From Clostridia bacterium (GTDB lineage: Bacteria; Bacillota; Clostridia; Christensenellales; Borkfalkiaceae): a stretch of DNA of 64,000 bases. Both the position numbers and the translations under genes were made by a program. The stretch lies in NCBI GenBank assembly GCA_017465145.1, contig JAFTWU010000009.1, positions 62,001 through 126,000 on the forward strand, in the 5' to 3' direction. The notes beneath the pieces are model-generated. The model was not told the origin of the DNA. It saw nothing but the letters and a program-made list of their open reading frames with translations, and searched no databases. Shown here in pieces: positions 34,588 to 43,420 of the stretch (its first letter is position 1; each line of letters opens with the position of its first letter).

Positions 34588-35574
34588 ATGCAATACACAT
34601 CTACGTTAAACTTACTTGATACGGAAATTGCCATCAAGTTTATAAAAGACACGTTTGAAAGGGAGCTTGCTAAGGCGCTTAAATTAACGCGCGTATCCGC
34701 CCCCTTATTCGTGTTGCCTGAAACGGGGCTAAACGATAACTTAAACGGTTACGAACGCGCCGTAAGGTTTGATATTTTAGAAACGGGCAAAGAAGCGGAA
34801 ATAGTTCAATCACTTGCTAAGTGGAAAAGAATGGCTCTTGCAAAATACGGTTTTGGCGACGATACAGGTCTATATACCGATATGAACGCTATCCGCCGTG
34901 ATGAAACTATGGACTGTATCCACTCTCTATACGTTGACCAATGGGACTGGGAAAAGATTATTTCTAAAGATAAGCGCAACTTGACCTACTTAAAAAAGAC
35001 GGTCAGGGCAATTTACAAGGCGCTATTAAAATTATCCGTTGCAGTAAATAAAAAATACCCCGCACTTACCCACAACCTTCCCAAAGAAATCACCTTTATT
35101 TCCACAAAACAACTAGAAAAAGAATTCCCCGATTTGTCAAGGAAAGAACGCGAAAATGCAGCCGCTAAAAAATACGGCGCGGTGTTTATCTATCAAATCG
35201 GTTGGAATTTAAGCGACGGCAAGCCACACGACGGCAGGGCGGCGGACTATGACGATTGGAAACTAAACGGCGATATTCTACTTTGGTACGACCTTTTAGG
35301 GTTCGCTATGGAAATTTCTTCAATGGGTATAAGGGTTGACGAAGTTAGCCTTGTTAAACAGTTAAAAAAGAAAAACGAATTACATAAACTTGATAACCCC
35401 TATTGTCAAGGCATAATGAACGGAACTCTACCTTTAACTATCGGTGGCGGTATCGGTCAGTCAAGACTTTGTATGTTCTTTTTAAACAAGGCGCACATTA
35501 GCGAAGTTCAAGCATCTATTTGGAGCGACGAACAAATAAAGACCAACCTAGATAAAGGTATCCATCTTTTATAA
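34588..35574 (+). CDS. asnA: aspartate-ammonia ligase
   Basis: AsnA makes asparagine from aspartate and ammonia with ATP. It is related to class II synthetase cores. The 328-residue product has the family landmarks LFVLPETGLNDNLNG, YTDMNAIRRDE and the C-terminal GGGIGQSRLCMFFL. It lies 5 bp after glyA. With asnS upstream in the window, the cell has both synthesis and charging of asparagine. No AsnC regulator or T-box is seen here. Confidence 0.95.
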   Translation: MQYTSTLNLLDTEIAIKFIKDTFERELAKALKLTRVSAPLFVLPETGLNDNLNGYERAVRFDILETGKEAEIVQSLAKWKRMALAKYGFGDDTGLYTDMNAIRRDETMDCIHSLYVDQWDWEKIISKDKRNLTYLKKTVRAIYKALLKLSVAVNKKYPALTHNLPKEITFISTKQLEKEFPDLSRKERENAAAKKYGAVFIYQIGWNLSDGKPHDGRAADYDDWKLNGDILLWYDLLGFAMEISSMGIRVDEVSLVKQLKKKNELHKLDNPYCQGIMNGTLPLTIGGGIGQSRLCMFFLNKAHISEVQASIWSDEQIKTNLDKGIHLL

Positions 35575-35612
35575 TTCGCAACCGCGTAAAGTTAAAACTA
35601 AACTAATTAAAA

Positions 35613-35650
35613 CAACCACCGTTATTTTTAATAGCGGTGGCGGTTTTTTA
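35613..35650 (+). terminator. intrinsic terminator between asnA and tcdA
   Basis: CCACCG-T-TATT pairs with AATA-G-CGGTGG and six Ts follow a short GG. The tail ends 20 bp before the tcdA ATG. Confidence 0.75.
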
Positions 35651-35669
35651 AGTAAAGGGCACGCTTTTT

Positions 35670-36401
35670 ATGGAAAGGTTTTCACGCACAAGCCTATTAA
35701 TTGGTAAAGACGGCTTGGAAAAATTAAATAGGGCACACGTTGCGCTTTTCGGCGTTGGTGGTGTTGGTGGTTTTGTTGCAGAAGCGCTTGTTCGCTCTGG
35801 CGTTGGCAATATAACTCTGTTTGATAGCGACACCGTTTCTTTAAGCAATATCAACCGCCAAATTATTGCCGATACCACAACCGTTAACCAGTATAAAACG
35901 GAAGTTATGGCGCGCCGTTTAAAAGATATTAATCCAAACGTTAACGTTTATATAAACAACGTGTTTTACTTGCCCGAAAACGCCCAAAATTACCCCTTAA
36001 AACACTTTGATTACGTGGTAGACGCCATTGACACGGTAAGCGGTAAAATCGCCCTTATTTGCCAAGCTAAAGGGGAAAACGTTAAGGTTATATCTTGTAT
36101 GGGTATGGGTGGCAAAGTGGATATTACAGCCATTAAAACCGCCGATATTTATAAAACAAAAGAATGCGCCCTAGCGCGCGTTATGAGAAGGGAATTGAAA
36201 AAACGCGGTATAGAAAACCTTAAAGTAGTTTACTCAACTGAAACGCCCCTTGACGTAACAAAAAACTTGCAAGACGCAGGCGAAGAAGTGGAAAAGCGCG
36301 CAAGCGGAAGGGTAGCGCCCCCGTCAATGATTTTCGTTCCCGCTGCGGCAGGACTTATGATTGCCAAAGAAGTTGTTTTTGATTTAATAAACGAAAAGTA
36401 G
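35670..36401 (+). CDS. tcdA: tRNA threonylcarbamoyladenosine dehydratase TcdA
   Basis: TcdA is an E1-like enzyme that cyclises t6A37 of tRNA to ct6A with ATP. The 243-residue product has the nucleotide-binding loop ALFGVGGVGGFVAEAL near residues 25-40, followed by DSDTVSLSNINRQ and VDAIDTVSGK. ThiF and MoeB relatives share the fold, but the RFSRTSLLIGKDGLEKL start is typical of TcdA. An AAAGGG site precedes the ATG. The partner genes tcdB and csdE are not present nearby. Confidence 0.9.
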   Translation: MERFSRTSLLIGKDGLEKLNRAHVALFGVGGVGGFVAEALVRSGVGNITLFDSDTVSLSNINRQIIADTTTVNQYKTEVMARRLKDINPNVNVYINNVFYLPENAQNYPLKHFDYVVDAIDTVSGKIALICQAKGENVKVISCMGMGGKVDITAIKTADIYKTKECALARVMRRELKKRGIENLKVVYSTETPLDVTKNLQDAGEEVEKRASGRVAPPSMIFVPAAAGLMIAKEVVFDLINEK

Positions 36402-36432
36402 TTTTTAAGTTACTATAAAGGATAATAAAGTT

Positions 36433-36972
36433 ATGAAATTTTTAATTGCATCAGACTTGCACGGTTCAAGTTATTATACCGATAAAATTTTAGAAGTGGC
36501 AAAAAAGGAAAACGCCGATAAAATAATTTTGCTTGGCGATATATTTAACCACGGACCAAGAAACCCGTTGCCTAAAGATTACGCGCCCTTAAAGGTTGCC
36601 GAAAGTCTTAATAACGTAAAGGACAATTTAATCGTTATACAGGGCAACTGCGATAGCCAAGTGGACACTATGATAAGCGATTTTGATTTTGTTCCGCACG
36701 CGCTAGTTGTTTCTGGTGATAAAACGGTATTTTGTACGCACGGGCACGTTTATAACAAAGACAGTATGCCTAAAACTACCTTTAACGCGGTAATTTACGG
36801 GCACTTCCACGTTTGCTTTATAGAAAAGTTAGATAGCGGAATAATCGTTGCAAACCCCGGCTCTTTGTCGCTACCAAAGAACGATACTAAGCCATCTTAT
36901 CTTATTTTAGAAGACGGTACTCTTACTTTAAAAACGCTAGAAGGCGAAAGGGTAAAGTCGGTTAATCTTTAG
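36433..36972 (+). CDS. yfcE: YfcE-family metallophosphoesterase
   Basis: The 179-residue calcineurin-like phosphodiesterase has all metal-binding blocks: D8-x-H10 in ASDLHG, LLGDIFNHGPRN near residue 34, QGNCDS near 73, THGHVY near 102 and YGHFH near 118. YfcE hydrolyses phosphodiesters in vitro; the physiological substrate is unclear. AAAGGA precedes the ATG. It is 31 bp after tcdA and ends before a strong bidirectional terminator that separates it from the rnf operon. Confidence 0.88.
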   Translation: MKFLIASDLHGSSYYTDKILEVAKKENADKIILLGDIFNHGPRNPLPKDYAPLKVAESLNNVKDNLIVIQGNCDSQVDTMISDFDFVPHALVVSGDKTVFCTHGHVYNKDSMPKTTFNAVIYGHFHVCFIEKLDSGIIVANPGSLSLPKNDTKPSYLILEDGTLTLKTLEGERVKSVNL

Positions 36973-37032
36973 TATAGTAAATAAAATTAATCTCTAACAT
37001 CGCAAAGGCGGTTAATTTTCTAATATAAAACA

Positions 37033-37070
37033 AAAAATAAAGGACTGTAGAAAAATCTACAGTCCTTTTT
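37033..37070. terminator. bidirectional terminator between yfcE and rnfB
   Basis: A perfect 13-bp stem AAAGGACTGTAGA/TCTACAGTCCTTT with an AAAA loop has T-runs on both sides, serving the converging yfcE (+) and rnfB (-) transcripts. Confidence 0.92.
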
Positions 37071-37085
37071 CGTTTAAGTTAAAAA

Positions 37086-37901
37086 TTAAATTTCTTTAAT
37101 ACATTTTCTTGGGCACTTAGCAACACAGGTTAAGCAACCGTTACATTTACTATAATCAATAACGGCAACGTTGTCTACCATAGTGATAGCGCCGTGCGGA
37201 CAATTTTTAGCACATAGCCCGCAACCGATACAACCTTTTTTGCACATATCCATAACCGTTTTACCCTTACAATGAGAAGAGCAAGCGATATAAACGTGTG
37301 CAGATTTAGGAATTAAATGAACTAAACCCTTGGGACATTTTTTAACGCAAACGCCACAGGCTTCGCACATAGACCTATCGGTATAAGCAACGCCGTCTTT
37401 AACGTGGATAGCGTTATAGGGGCAAGCCGTCATACAACTGCCACCGCCAAGGCAACCGTCTTCGCAGAACTTTTGACCGCCTATAAAAGCGATTTGCGCG
37501 CTACAACCTTCGTTGCCAACGTAGTCGTATTTATTCTTAGCGTTAATACCACCACTACAAGCAACAACGGCAAACTTTTCTTCGCCCGCAACGAATTCAA
37601 CGCCCAAAATTTCGGCAATCTTCGCTTTGTTTTCATTAGGCGTAGGACCACAAGCGGAAAGTTCTGCTTTGCCTTCTGCAAGTGCCTTAGCAAAGTCTGC
37701 ACAGCCAGCGTATCCGCAACCGCCACAGTTAGCGCCCGCTAAATTTTCTTTTACCGCTTCTTCTTTTTCGTCTACTTTAACGGCACATACTTTAGAGACT
37801 AGCACGATAAGAAGGGCAAATACTACGGTAATTACGGCAACTAGCAATAAAACGTATAATAACTTGGTTAAATCAACCGGTTGTAAAAATAAGTTTTCCA
37901 T
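37086..37901 (-). CDS. rnfB: Rnf complex subunit B (ferredoxin-type)
   Basis: RnfB accepts electrons from reduced ferredoxin at the cytosolic face of the Rnf complex. The 271-residue product has an N-terminal membrane helix (about 13-36), then a four-Cys cluster site C59, C62, C67, C84 (CGGCGYAGC). A series of 4Fe-4S ferredoxin motifs follows in the C-terminal half (CEACGVCVKKCPKG, CIGCGLCAKNCPHG, CNGCLTCVAKCPRK). It is the last gene of the rnfCDGEAB run, 9 bp after rnfA, and ends before the shared terminator. Confidence 0.96.
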   Translation of the reverse strand: MENLFLQPVDLTKLLYVLLLVAVITVVFALLIVLVSKVCAVKVDEKEEAVKENLAGANCGGCGYAGCADFAKALAEGKAELSACGPTPNENKAKIAEILGVEFVAGEEKFAVVACSGGINAKNKYDYVGNEGCSAQIAFIGGQKFCEDGCLGGGSCMTACPYNAIHVKDGVAYTDRSMCEACGVCVKKCPKGLVHLIPKSAHVYIACSSHCKGKTVMDMCKKGCIGCGLCAKNCPHGAITMVDNVAVIDYSKCNGCLTCVAKCPRKCIKEI

Positions 37902-37910
37902 AATATCTCC

Positions 37911-38528
37911 TTAAATAAGTGCGAACACAAAGAACGCCATTGCGATAAAGCACGCGGCAATCATTGCGATAGGGAATCCTTTTAAGTGCTTGTTGATGGG
38001 AAGTCTTGCAACCTTTTCCCTAAGCCCACTCATAATAACGATAGCAAGGGTAAAGCCAAGACCTGCAAATAGTCCGTATAAAACGGCATAGCCCATATTC
38101 ATTTGACTAGCGTTAGCAAGCCCTATTAAGCCCGCCATTTGTTCGTGGTCGATAACAAGTTCTGCAACACCTAAAACGGCACAGTTAGTAGTGATTAAGG
38201 GTAGGTAAATACCCATAGCGTTATAAAGTGTGGGAGAGAACTTTTTAAGTGCCATTTCAATCATTTGAACGATAGCCGCAATAATGAAAATGAACACGAT
38301 AATTTCCAAAAATTCTAAGCCAAGCGGAACTAAAATATAAGTGTAGATAGGATAGGTGATAAGGCAAGTTAACGTCATAACGAAGGTAACCGCAACGCCC
38401 ATACCGAAAGCCGACTTAGTATCTTTTGAAACGCCAAGGAAAGGACAAATACCTAAAAACTGCGATACAACGAAGTTGTTAATGAATAGCGCAGAAATCA
38501 TTGTAGAAAGAATAACTAAAAAATCCAT
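37911..38528 (-). CDS. rnfA: Rnf complex subunit A
   Basis: RnfA is an integral membrane subunit that, with RnfE, forms the ion path and holds an Fe-S cluster between inverted helices. The 205-residue product has about six membrane helices and the family segment NNFVVSQFLGICPFLGVSK near residues 18-36, with its conserved Cys. A GTG at 38537 in the same frame would add three residues, but ATG 38528 gives the usual MDFLVIL start and lies just past the rnfE stop. Confidence 0.95.
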   Translation of the reverse strand: MDFLVILSTMISALFINNFVVSQFLGICPFLGVSKDTKSAFGMGVAVTFVMTLTCLITYPIYTYILVPLGLEFLEIIVFIFIIAAIVQMIEMALKKFSPTLYNAMGIYLPLITTNCAVLGVAELVIDHEQMAGLIGLANASQMNMGYAVLYGLFAGLGFTLAIVIMSGLREKVARLPINKHLKGFPIAMIAACFIAMAFFVFALI

Positions 38529-38529
38529 A

Positions 38530-39222
38530 CTATTCACCGTCCTTTTTATTATCGTCAGTTGACGCCGTTTCTAAGCAGAGTTCGGCATTTTTCAAAAGTT
38601 TATAACTCTTCGCCTTTTTTCTGTTTTTAAAAAGTGAAGAGCAAAGGCTAAATAACGCGATAAACACACCGTAAGTAAAGAACGCGCCCGCTGCTGAACC
38701 AAAGAAACCGATAGAGAACTTAGATGCGTCCCAAAGTTGAATACCAAAGATAGACGCGCTACCAAGTAATTCTCTAACCGCGCCCATAAGGGTAAGCGCA
38801 AGGGTAAAGCCGATACCCATAAACAAACCGTCTGCCGCAGATGCTATAACACCGTTTTTGCTTGCGAAACTTTCCGCACGCGCTAAGATGATACAGTTAA
38901 CTACGATAAGTGGTAGATAGATACCAAGCGATTCGTAAATATCGGGTAGGAAATAGTCAAGCGCAAGTCTAGTTATCGTAACGAAAGTTGCAATAATCAA
39001 AACGAACGCGGGAATTCTTACTTGGTTGGGGATAACCTTACGAAGAAGAGATATAAGCATATTACTGCAAATAAGAACGAAGGTTACCGCTGCGCCCATA
39101 CCCAAACCGTTCATAGCGGCGGTGGTTAGTGCTAGAGTGGGGCAAGTGCCAAGAACTAACTTTAAGGTGGGGTTGCTTGTTATTACGCCGTCAAGCGCAA
39201 TCTTTTTGAAATTAGTTTTCAT
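38530..39222 (-). CDS. rnfE: Rnf complex subunit E
   Basis: RnfE is homologous to RnfA with inverted topology. The 230-residue product has about six membrane helices and the landmark NPTLKLVLGTCPTLALTTAAMNG near residues 17-39 (with its conserved Cys). It also has a cytosolic C-terminal tail rich in Lys and Asp, which is longer than usual. The start codon overlaps the rnfG stop by one base (TAATG), so these two are coupled. Confidence 0.95.
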   Translation of the reverse strand: MKTNFKKIALDGVITSNPTLKLVLGTCPTLALTTAAMNGLGMGAAVTFVLICSNMLISLLRKVIPNQVRIPAFVLIIATFVTITRLALDYFLPDIYESLGIYLPLIVVNCIILARAESFASKNGVIASAADGLFMGIGFTLALTLMGAVRELLGSASIFGIQLWDASKFSIGFFGSAAGAFFTYGVFIALFSLCSSLFKNRKKAKSYKLLKNAELCLETASTDDNKKDGE

Positions 39223-39848
39223 TATGCTCTACCTCCCCAAGTGCTCATATATTCAAGTGCACAGTTAACGGCGTTACATACCGCGTTGCCAGACTTAGTT
39301 GCGCCCGTAACAGGCTCTTTTAAACTTGCGTCTTCTATACTGAATATTCCGTTATAGTTGTCGGTTATATCAACGTAGAATTTAGATAAGAATTTTTCGC
39401 CGATTTTACTCATAAGCGTTTGCTTAGTATATCCGTCAACGATTACCTTATCAATTTTCTTTGTGATAACGGGGGAGATTGCGGTAAGGTCTTCGGTAAC
39501 TGAAACCTTTATCCAAAGGGTTATCGTGCCACCTTTATAACCTTGTATACCCGTTGAGTGAATAAGAACGTCGTATTTATCTAAAGTTTCGCCGTCTACA
39601 ACGTAAACTTTATCTATCGTGCCGTTTGCATAGTTAAGTTCCGTAACGCTTTCGCTTGGCAATACGATAGAATAAGCAGAAACTTCGCGCCCGTAAATCT
39701 TTTTAATTGCCCTAGCCGTTCTAGTAGCGTCGTCAACGTATAATAGGTCGTTTAATACTGCTAAAAGACCACTTGCAATAAGTGCTATGGCAAGTAATGA
39801 CGCTAAACATTTAAATAAGGTAGTTTTGAAAAAATTCGTCTTAGCCAT
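39222..39848 (-). CDS. rnfG: Rnf complex subunit G (FMN-binding)
   Basis: RnfG carries covalent FMN on the outer side of the membrane. The 208-residue product has one N-terminal membrane helix (about 10-31) and an extracytoplasmic FMN-binding domain ending in EPVTGATKSGNAV near residues 178-190, where the Thr of the GAT triplet is the flavinylation site. It overlaps rnfD by 8 bp. A flavin transferase (ApbE) must exist but is not in this window. Confidence 0.94.
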   Translation of the reverse strand: MAKTNFFKTTLFKCLASLLAIALIASGLLAVLNDLLYVDDATRTARAIKKIYGREVSAYSIVLPSESVTELNYANGTIDKVYVVDGETLDKYDVLIHSTGIQGYKGGTITLWIKVSVTEDLTAISPVITKKIDKVIVDGYTKQTLMSKIGEKFLSKFYVDITDNYNGIFSIEDASLKEPVTGATKSGNAVCNAVNCALEYMSTWGGRA

Positions 39849-40872
39849 TTTTCTTCTCCTTTACCTTTTTAACTTTAACGTAGCCGAAGGGTTTATTAAC
39901 GATAAATTTATCAATAAGCGGAACTAAAAGGTTGCCAAGAAGGATAACGAAAGAAACTACTTCAATGCCCGTTGCCCATCTTAACACCGCCGTCAATATA
40001 CCAAGTAGGGCAAAGTAAACGATATTGCCAACCGTGGTGTTGGGTGAAGTGGTGTAATCGGTTGCCATAAAGAAAGCACCAAGGAACAAACCGCCTGATA
40101 ACACCGCGGGGAAGAAAGAATATAAATCTAACTGACCTTTGGTAACGCTTTGCAATATAACGGCAACAACGCCGGTTACTGCTATGTAAATTGCGGGGTA
40201 TATAATATTGATTACACGGCGAACTGCAAGATAGATAGCGCCAACAATGAGCGCTAGCTTACAAGTTTCACCGATACAACCTGCCATACCCGTGCCAAGT
40301 AACATATCCCAAATAGAAAAACTAGTTACTGCACCAGATAATTTTTCCGTTAAAATAGTTGCACCAGTCGTGGGGCTTATAGAAGTTGCCCAACCGCCTG
40401 CGATACTGCTGATAGACGGTGCAAGCCAACCGCTTGCCATAACCGAAGTAAATGAAATAAATGCAAATACACGTCCTGTTACCGCGGGGTTAACAAGGTT
40501 TTTACCCGTGCCACCGAAAAGCATTTTAACGACTACAATTGCAAATATGCTTGCTAGTACGGGAACGTATAGTGGCGTTTGAGAACCTATCGAAAGGGCG
40601 ATAAGTAGCCCCGTTACGCAAGACGTAAAATCAAATTGATGGATAATTTCCTTAACCGTCTTTTTGCAAATTAAAAGGTAAACGCCTTCAGATAAAATAG
40701 AACTTGCAACTGAAATTGCAATTAAAGCGGCGGCGCGCCAACCGAAATAAACGATACCCATAATAACTGCGGGGAGTAGTGCTATGCACACGTCTATCAT
40801 AATGTGGCGGGTAGTGCGCTTTGCTTTTACGTGGGGTGAAGATGAAAACTTCAACAATTTATTACTTGCCAT
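39841..40872 (-). CDS. rnfD: Rnf complex subunit D (FMN-binding)
   Basis: RnfD is a polytopic subunit with covalent FMN, part of the ion-translocating core and homologous to NqrB. The 343-residue product has about nine membrane helices. The flavinylation motif is TTGATILTEK near residue 168-177. The conserved FGGTGKNLVNPAVTGRVF is near 115-132. It overlaps rnfC by 11 bp and rnfG by 8 bp. Confidence 0.95.
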   Translation of the reverse strand: MASNKLLKFSSSPHVKAKRTTRHIMIDVCIALLPAVIMGIVYFGWRAAALIAISVASSILSEGVYLLICKKTVKEIIHQFDFTSCVTGLLIALSIGSQTPLYVPVLASIFAIVVVKMLFGGTGKNLVNPAVTGRVFAFISFTSVMASGWLAPSISSIAGGWATSISPTTGATILTEKLSGAVTSFSIWDMLLGTGMAGCIGETCKLALIVGAIYLAVRRVINIIYPAIYIAVTGVVAVILQSVTKGQLDLYSFFPAVLSGGLFLGAFFMATDYTTSPNTTVGNIVYFALLGILTAVLRWATGIEVVSFVILLGNLLVPLIDKFIVNKPFGYVKVKKVKEKKNG

Positions 40873-42166
40873 TTTTCTTCATCTCCTTAATTTTATTTTT
40901 AGCCATACTGATACTTTGAACTAAAGCGCGCTTAGCGGGGCAATTATAAGCACAACTACCGCATTCTAAACAGTTCATAGCCCCGTATTTTTCAGCGTTA
41001 GCAAAATCACCTGCCAAAGCGAAACTTTCTATATACATAGGCATAAGTCTCATAGGACAATTTTTTGCACAAGTGCCACAGTTGATACAGTTGGTCGGGT
41101 TAAGGGGAGAAATTTCTTCCGCCTTTAAGCACAAGAACCCCGAATCAGTTTTTCTAGTGTAGTGGTTAAGGTTAATAAGCGCTTTGCCCATCATAGGACC
41201 GCCCGCAACAACCTTTTCTAATTCTTCTAGCGTGCCACCACAATGTTTAACTATATCTACAACGGGAGTGCCGATAGGTGCTAAAATATTTTTAGGTTCG
41301 TTAACCGCCATACCGCTTACGGTAAATACCGTGCTAGTTAAAGGCTTGTTAAGTTCAATCGCTTCGTAACACGCTATCATCGTCTTAACGTTTTGCACGC
41401 AAACGCCAACGTCAAACGGCATTTTTCCAAGCGGAACTTTTCTACCCGTAGTGCAATAGATAAGGTGCTTTTCGCTACCCATCGGGTATTGCTTTTTAAG
41501 AATAACGATATCAAGGTCGGAAAATCTTTCAAATGCTTTAATAGCAAGTGGTTTATTTGCTTCGATACCGAAAATAATTTTATTTATTTTAAGTGCGCGC
41601 GCGGTGTATTTAATACCTTTATAAATATCTTCCGTGCGTTCTAGCATTAAACGATAGTCGCAAGTAAGATAGGGTTCGCATTCCGCACCGTTAATGATAA
41701 GGGCGTCAAGTTGGTTCTTTGGTGAAAGTTTAACGGCAGTTGGGAAACCTGCGCCACCAAGCCCTACGATACCCGCAAGGCGAATTCTTTCAACAAGTGA
41801 AGACGGCTCGAAATCACAAATATCGTCAAAGAAAACTTCTTCGTCGGCAAAATCGTTTTTAATAACGACGTATTTAGCCTTTTGACCAAGTCCGTTAACG
41901 ATATCTTCAATAGCGATAACTTCACCGCTAACAGATGCGAAAACGTTTGCGGAAATTGCACCGCTTGCTTCACCAACCATTTGTCCCTTTTTAACCTTGT
42001 CGCCAACGTTAACGCAGGGGATAGCAGGCGCGCCGATATGTTGCGACATACAAACGTAAACCGTTTCAGGCGCAGTAATCTTTTCGATAGGCGCGTCAGC
42101 CGTTAGTTGCTTATTATCCTTAACGTGAATACCGTAAGGATAGTTTTTGCCTTTTCTAATGCTCAA
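40862..42166 (-). CDS. rnfC: Rnf complex subunit C (NADH-binding, Fe-S)
   Basis: RnfC is the NAD-reducing subunit at the cytosolic face. The 434-residue product has a barrel-sandwich N-terminus, a Rossmann-like FMN/NADH region (GLGGAGFPTAVKL near residue 135, GGPMMGKA near 325), and two 4Fe-4S motifs near the C-terminus (CINCGTCAKNCPMR and CLECGSCAYNCPAK). Two bases separate its start from the Gx-type gene. It is the first true rnf subunit in the operon. Confidence 0.95.
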   Translation of the reverse strand: MSIRKGKNYPYGIHVKDNKQLTADAPIEKITAPETVYVCMSQHIGAPAIPCVNVGDKVKKGQMVGEASGAISANVFASVSGEVIAIEDIVNGLGQKAKYVVIKNDFADEEVFFDDICDFEPSSLVERIRLAGIVGLGGAGFPTAVKLSPKNQLDALIINGAECEPYLTCDYRLMLERTEDIYKGIKYTARALKINKIIFGIEANKPLAIKAFERFSDLDIVILKKQYPMGSEKHLIYCTTGRKVPLGKMPFDVGVCVQNVKTMIACYEAIELNKPLTSTVFTVSGMAVNEPKNILAPIGTPVVDIVKHCGGTLEELEKVVAGGPMMGKALINLNHYTRKTDSGFLCLKAEEISPLNPTNCINCGTCAKNCPMRLMPMYIESFALAGDFANAEKYGAMNCLECGSCAYNCPAKRALVQSISMAKNKIKEMKKNGK

Positions 42167-42168
42167 AA

Positions 42169-42723
42169 TTATTCCTCCGTTTTATTGTGTGTGCTTGCGC
42201 TTAAAGTAAAAGCCGAATTTGGCATAAGTTTAACGCAAAGGTAAACGGCAAAACCAACCGCTATGCCCGACACCACGCCGATAAGGGCAAGATAGGGTAA
42301 ATAGCAAAGGTAAGCCGAAGTCTTGGTAACCAAACAGAAAACCACGTTTTGCGCGGTTATATTTATTACAGAACCCGCAACGCTTACGGCAACTACGCTA
42401 ACTTTTTTTGCAAACTGTAAAAGTAAGATTTCTAAGGTTAACGCAAGTGCGCCCGCAGGTAAAGAATACATTATAGAAGAGATATTGCCCGCAAATATAC
42501 TGCCAAGGGTAACCTTAACGATTAAAACAATAATGCCGTAAGGATAACCTAAACAAATAGTTGCAAGTAAAATAAATATATTTGAAACGCCTATTTTTGC
42601 ACCCGGTATAACGATAGGGGGAATAAGGCTTTCAATGGAAAATGCGATAAGCGCCATAGCGGAAAACAAGGCACAAAGCGCAATCTTTTTTGCTGATACT
42701 TTAGTGTTTAAACTCTTTTTCAT
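42169..42723 (-). CDS. Gx transporter / heptaprenyl diphosphate synthase component I-like membrane protein
   Basis: The 184-residue protein has five or six membrane helices and the family motif SLIPPIVIPGAKIGVSNIF near residues 33-51. The family was first named for a B. subtilis prenyl synthase component but has the shape of an ECF-type substrate-binding membrane protein. In Clostridia it is often found with a NusG-domain-II protein next to rnf, as here. Its substrate is unknown. The gene ends 2 bp before rnfC. Confidence 0.8.
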   Translation of the reverse strand: MKKSLNTKVSAKKIALCALFSAMALIAFSIESLIPPIVIPGAKIGVSNIFILLATICLGYPYGIIVLIVKVTLGSIFAGNISSIMYSLPAGALALTLEILLLQFAKKVSVVAVSVAGSVINITAQNVVFCLVTKTSAYLCYLPYLALIGVVSGIAVGFAVYLCVKLMPNSAFTLSASTHNKTEE

Positions 42724-42734
42724 AGCGCCCCCTT

Positions 42735-43214
42735 TTATCCTATAACGGGCGGAAGTGCTCCGCTAGGTGATATGGGCGAAATTTTAAGTTGGTGCGGTGC
42801 GCAATAAATCATACCTGCATCACTTTCTATCGCGGGGGAATACACACAGTCTTTTGTGTGAGAACAAGTGCTTTCTTCCATCCAAACCTTTTTATTTTGG
42901 CGGTCAAAGGCAATAACGTTAAAACTAGTCTTGTCCGCCGTGTGATAAACGGTTATGGTAGAAGTGGTTTCGTTATAAAAAACGCGGTCGTAAAAATTGC
43001 CGTCAACGGTAAGTTTACCCGTTTCATATTCAAAAACAAATGCTTGATTATCGTTTATCGTAACCTTAAAACCATCACTTTTAGTGTTTTTTGGCAATAT
43101 TACGAAGGCTAAAAATAAAGAAAAAATAAAAAGGGTTAAAATGGCGTAAACGATAATATCGCTAACCGAAAAAGGTTTTTTTAGTTTAAGCCTTTCAACG
43201 TCTTCCGCCTTCAT
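42735..43214 (-). CDS. NusG domain II-containing membrane-anchored protein
   Basis: The 159-residue product has an N-terminal membrane helix (about 18-41) and an outside beta domain of the NusG-II family. This family is not the transcription factor NusG. The C-terminal part has C117, H119, C123, C138 and H141. The usual family pattern is Cys...Cys...C-x-P-H; here the first pair also reads C-x-H, so the spacing resembles a Rieske site. It is the first gene of the rnf operon, just after a strong promoter, with a good AAAGGAG site. A role in electron transfer or cofactor attachment is plausible but unproven. Confidence 0.8.
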   Translation of the reverse strand: MKAEDVERLKLKKPFSVSDIIVYAILTLFIFSLFLAFVILPKNTKSDGFKVTINDNQAFVFEYETGKLTVDGNFYDRVFYNETTSTITVYHTADKTSFNVIAFDRQNKKVWMEESTCSHTKDCVYSPAIESDAGMIYCAPHQLKISPISPSGALPPVIG

Positions 43215-43242
43215 AGTTTCTCCTTTAATGCATACAAGTTAC

Positions 43243-43271
43243 ATTTTACAATAAAACGTGCATTGTGTCAA
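43243..43271 (-). promoter_or_regulatory. sigma-A promoter of the rnf operon
   Basis: On the minus strand TTGACA (43271-43266), a 17-bp spacer and TAAAAT (43248-43243). The start would be near 43236, about 20 bp before the first ORF. Confidence 0.85.
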
Positions 43272-43297
43272 TTAATTATAAGTTCAGTTATTTAGTT

Positions 43298-43317
43298 TAG
43301 TTATATAAATATAACTA
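43298..43317. promoter_or_regulatory. palindromic candidate regulator site upstream of the rnf promoter
   Basis: TAGTTATAT and ATATAACTA form a perfect 9-bp inverted repeat around AA. Its centre is about 71 bp upstream of the predicted rnf start, a position typical for activators. It is close to, but not the same as, a Rex box, since the GTTA half-sites are spaced too far apart. Confidence 0.5.
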
Positions 43318-43373
43318 CTTTCATATAATAGGCGGGTGACGGGGTAGAGTGAAATACTATATCTATAAAAATT

Positions 43374-43408
43374 TAAAAATAAAAAAGCCTTCTAAAAAAG
43401 AAGGCTTT
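43374..43408 (-). terminator. intrinsic terminator of the 43.4 kb membrane gene
   Basis: AAAGCCTTC and GAAGGCTTT pair around seven bases, with a T-rich tail on the minus strand. Confidence 0.85.
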
Positions 43409-43420
43409 AATATCGTTTAA

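Noticed and set aside
43298-43317. Rex operator upstream of rnf
   Set aside because: The half-site spacing is two bases too long for a Rex box; kept only as an unassigned palindrome.
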